Assembly: GCF_024506395.1 (NCBI RefSeq)
Contig: NZ_JANIBO010000002.1
Span: 545,640 to 609,639, forward strand
Length of the DNA stretch: 64,000 bases
DNA from: Cetobacterium sp. NK01
GTDB lineage: Bacteria; Fusobacteriota; Fusobacteriia; Fusobacteriales; Fusobacteriaceae
Reading direction: 5' to 3'
This document shows positions 61,870-64,000 of this stretch, piece by piece. Made by a program: the position numbers and the translations under genes. Position 1 is the stretch's first letter, and every line of letters begins with the position of its first letter. Below the pieces are notes generated by a model. That model searched no databases and was not told the origin of the DNA. It saw nothing but the letters and a program-made list of their open reading frames with translations.

Positions 61870-62910
61870 ATGAAAATTAATTTATGTGAAACAAATTTAG
61901 ATGGACACCATGAAATATATTTAGAAAATTTGTTAAATATAAGTAGTACATCAAAATTATTTATTGATATAAAAATAGAAGGAAATAAAAAGAGAATATT
62001 TAATTATATTTTTGATAGGAAAAAATTAATAAAAAAATTTCTGTCAAAAGACAATGAAATATTTCATTTGCTATATTTTGATATGATTTATACATATTTT
62101 CCATTATCGTCATTAAATATAAATAAAATTATTTTAGGAACTTTACATTTTGTTCCTGAAGAAAAACTTAAAATTATTTTATTAAAAAATTTTTCTAAAA
62201 AAATAGATTTAATAGTTGTTCATTCAGAAATACTAAAAGAAAAATTATTGAAAATAGGAATTAAGAATGTAGAAGTAGTACATTACCCTAGTTTTTATGA
62301 CTATTCTATTATTGAACCAAAAGAAAAATTAAAGAAAAAATTCAAACTGGAAGATAAAATTGTATTAACAACATTGGGTGGAACGAGAAATGACAAAGGA
62401 TTAGATATATTATTGGAATCTTTTAAGTATTTAAATAGTGAATTAAAAGAAAGAATTATACTTAATATAGCTGGAAAAGAAGAAACTTTTAAAAAAGAGT
62501 TTATAGTACAAAAATCAAAAGAAAATAAAATAAATATAAGAGGAAAATATGGATTTTTAACGGACGAAGAATTTATGGAAAACGTATTGCTGACAGATGT
62601 TATGGTTATGCCATATAGAAAAATATTTGGTGGAAATAGTGGACCAATGACTGAGGCAATTGTAAATAAAATACCTTGCATAACACCAAAAGGATTAAAT
62701 ATAGGTGATTTAACCGAAAAATATGATTTAGGATTAACTTTTGAATGTGAAAATCCTAAATCATTAGCAGAAACTATTGAAAAAATGATTTTGAATAAAG
62801 AAAAAAATGAATTTTTTACATCAGACTATCATAAAAAATTAACGGTTGAAAATTTTTTAAGAAGTTATGAAGAGATATATAGTAAATTAGAAAAAGGGGA
62901 ATATAAATGA
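61870..62910 (+). CDS. Glycosyltransferase family 4-like protein
   Basis: 346 residues. N-terminus [21 protein letters not shown], then [40 protein letters not shown] and [23 protein letters not shown], a GT4-like C-terminal domain. Its stop overlaps the start of the second gmd by four bases (ATGA), so the two are translationally coupled and the second gmd is integrated in the operon. Donor and acceptor unknown. Confidence 0.85.
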   Translation: MKINLCETNLDGHHEIYLENLLNISSTSKLFIDIKIEGNKKRIFNYIFDRKKLIKKFLSKDNEIFHLLYFDMIYTYFPLSSLNINKIILGTLHFVPEEKLKIILLKNFSKKIDLIVVHSEILKEKLLKIGIKNVEVVHYPSFYDYSIIEPKEKLKKKFKLEDKIVLTTLGGTRNDKGLDILLESFKYLNSELKERIILNIAGKEETFKKEFIVQKSKENKINIRGKYGFLTDEEFMENVLLTDVMVMPYRKIFGGNSGPMTEAIVNKIPCITPKGLNIGDLTEKYDLGLTFECENPKSLAETIEKMILNKEKNEFFTSDYHKKLTVENFLRSYEEIYSKLEKGEYK

Positions 62911-63992
62911 AGAACATTGCATTAATAACAGGGATAACAGGACAAGATGGATCGTATTTAGCAGAGTTTCTTTTAGATAAGGGATATGATGTACATGGAA
63001 TAATAAGAAGAGCATCATCTTTTAATACTCAAAGAATAGAGCATTTGTATATAGATGAACTAATAGAAGATATGCATAAAGATAGAAAAATTAAATTACA
63101 TTATGGAGATATGACAGATTCAATGAGTTTAACAAGACTTATAAGAGAAATAAAGCCAACAGAGATATATAACTTAGCAGCTCAATCACATGTAAAAGTA
63201 TCTTTTGAAGTACCTGAGTATACAGCAGATGCAGATGCAGTTGGAACTTTAAGAGTTTTAGAAGCAGTAAGGTTCTTAGGAATGGAAAAAGCTTGTAAGA
63301 TATATCAAGCTTCAACATCTGAGCTATTTGGAAAGGTACAAGAAGTTCCTCAAAAAGAAACGACGCCATTTTATCCGACGTCACCATATGCAGTAGCAAA
63401 ACAATATGGATTTTGGATAACTAAAAATTATAGGGAAGCTTATGGAATGTTTGCAGTAAATGGAATTCTTTTCAATCATGAATCTGAGAGAAGAGGAGAA
63501 ACATTTGTAACTAGAAAGATAACTTTAGCAGCTGCAAGAATAGCGAAAGGATATCAAAAGAGATTATATCTAGGAAATCTTGATGCACTAAGAGATTGGG
63601 GACATGCAAAAGATTATGTAGAGTGTATGTGGATGATACTTCAACATGATACTCCAGAAGATTTTGTTATTGCAACAGGAGAACAATATTCAGTAAGAGA
63701 ATTTTGTAACTATGCTTTTAAGGAGATAGGAATAGAATTAGAATGGAAAGGAATTGGAGTAGAGGAAAAAGGATACAATAAATTAACAGGAGAGTGTTTA
63801 ATTGAAGTTGACCCACAATACTTTAGACCTTCAGAGGTTGAAACTCTTTTAGGAGATCCAACAAAAGCAAGAACAGTTTTAGGATGGAATCCAAGAAAAA
63901 CATCATTTGAGGATTTAGTAAGAGGTATGGTAAAACATGATCTTGAGTTTGTAGAAAAAGAACACAATGCTAGAATGATAGTAAAGAGATAG
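62907..63992 (+). CDS. gmd: GDP-mannose 4,6-dehydratase, second copy
   Basis: 361 residues, one fewer than the first copy (MKNIALITG in place of [10 protein letters not shown]). The few protein differences (AEF for AEL, LIREIK for IIKEIQ) all lie in the first third; after that the proteins are identical. At DNA level the first third differs mainly at silent positions, while from 63276 to the window end only one base differs. Such a sharp change from diverged to identical points to recent recombination or gene conversion. The downstream bases also match those leading into fcl at 57072. Confidence 0.95.
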   Translation: MKNIALITGITGQDGSYLAEFLLDKGYDVHGIIRRASSFNTQRIEHLYIDELIEDMHKDRKIKLHYGDMTDSMSLTRLIREIKPTEIYNLAAQSHVKVSFEVPEYTADADAVGTLRVLEAVRFLGMEKACKIYQASTSELFGKVQEVPQKETTPFYPTSPYAVAKQYGFWITKNYREAYGMFAVNGILFNHESERRGETFVTRKITLAAARIAKGYQKRLYLGNLDALRDWGHAKDYVECMWMILQHDTPEDFVIATGEQYSVREFCNYAFKEIGIELEWKGIGVEEKGYNKLTGECLIEVDPQYFRPSEVETLLGDPTKARTVLGWNPRKTSFEDLVRGMVKHDLEFVEKEHNARMIVKR

Positions 63993-64000
63993 GTGGAAAA
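63276..64000 (+). repeat. Long direct repeat, copy 2 (gmd 3' part), open to the right
   Basis: Matches 56355-57079 with one difference. The match reaches the last base of the window, so its true right end is unknown. Confidence 0.9.

Noticed and set aside
1..64000. tRNA or rRNA genes
   Set aside because: No G/C-rich stretch or tRNA-like cloverleaf was noticed by reading; a dedicated search was not possible.

Overview
The window is A/T-rich throughout, densely coded on both strands, with strong AGGAGG-type ribosome binding sites and an enzyme set (glycyl-radical hydroxyproline dehydratase, Glu/GABA and agmatine metabolism, Na+-coupled and APC amino acid transporters, signal-peptide proteins of an outer-membrane-bearing cell). 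This fits a gut-associated anaerobe of the Fusobacteriota (Cetobacterium or Fusobacterium type). That placement is inference from gene style and content; no rRNA or tRNA gene was seen to confirm it.

Layout. 1-3.1 kb: minus-strand ribose operon rbsK-rbsD-rbsA-rbsC (rbsC runs off the left edge). 3.1-3.9 kb: secreted FMN-binding-like protein. 4.0-14.5 kb: an acid-stress and amino-acid-decarboxylation block: glutamate decarboxylase gadB with an APC transporter, the agmatine-to-putrescine pair aguA-aguB, a split ThrE exporter, a ClC H+/Cl- protein, then the Glu/GABA antiporter gadC and a glutaminase. 14.5-19.4 kb: DUF1622 protein, a 7-alpha-hydroxysteroid-dehydrogenase-like SDR, a small NADP-binding reductase, a rhodanese, and MprF. 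19.5-24.2 kb: LacI regulator, GH36 alpha-galactosidase and MelB-type symporter. 24.2-27.3 kb: stress protein, small zinc-ribbon protein, XRE/cupin regulator and a complete IS6-type insertion sequence with an 8-bp target duplication. 27.3-31.7 kb: hydroxyproline operon (activase, HypD, ProC).

31.7-46.9 kb: PPK2-type polyphosphate phosphotransferase, RelA/SpoT-domain protein, then a 24-codon leader peptide ending in three Trp codons and Pro, followed by an apparent transcription attenuator and an NSS-family (probably tryptophan) transporter; MATE pump, NlpC/P60 protein, second FMN-binding protein, an APC permease divergent from malX-malY with a shared operator-like sequence, two BglG/Mga-like regulators, and two exported proteins of unknown role.

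47.0-64.0 kb: an exopolysaccharide/capsule locus opening with a terminator hairpin that has almost no room for a promoter behind it, then Wzz-type co-polymerase, tyrosine autokinase, PHP-type tyrosine phosphatase, a TolC-like/adaptor/FtsX-permease export set without its own ATPase, initiating sugar transferase, glycosyltransferases, GDP-mannose/GDP-fucose synthesis (manC, gmd, fcl), an O-antigen-polymerase-like protein that seems to start at ATA, more glycosyltransferases, and a second gmd. The two gmd copies share a roughly 725-bp almost identical 3' segment that brackets a 6.9-kb cassette, making the locus prone to deletion, duplication or exchange. The most promising regulatory novelty is the Trp-rich leader/attenuator at 34.3-34.5 kb; the most promising genome-dynamics feature is the gmd direct repeat.
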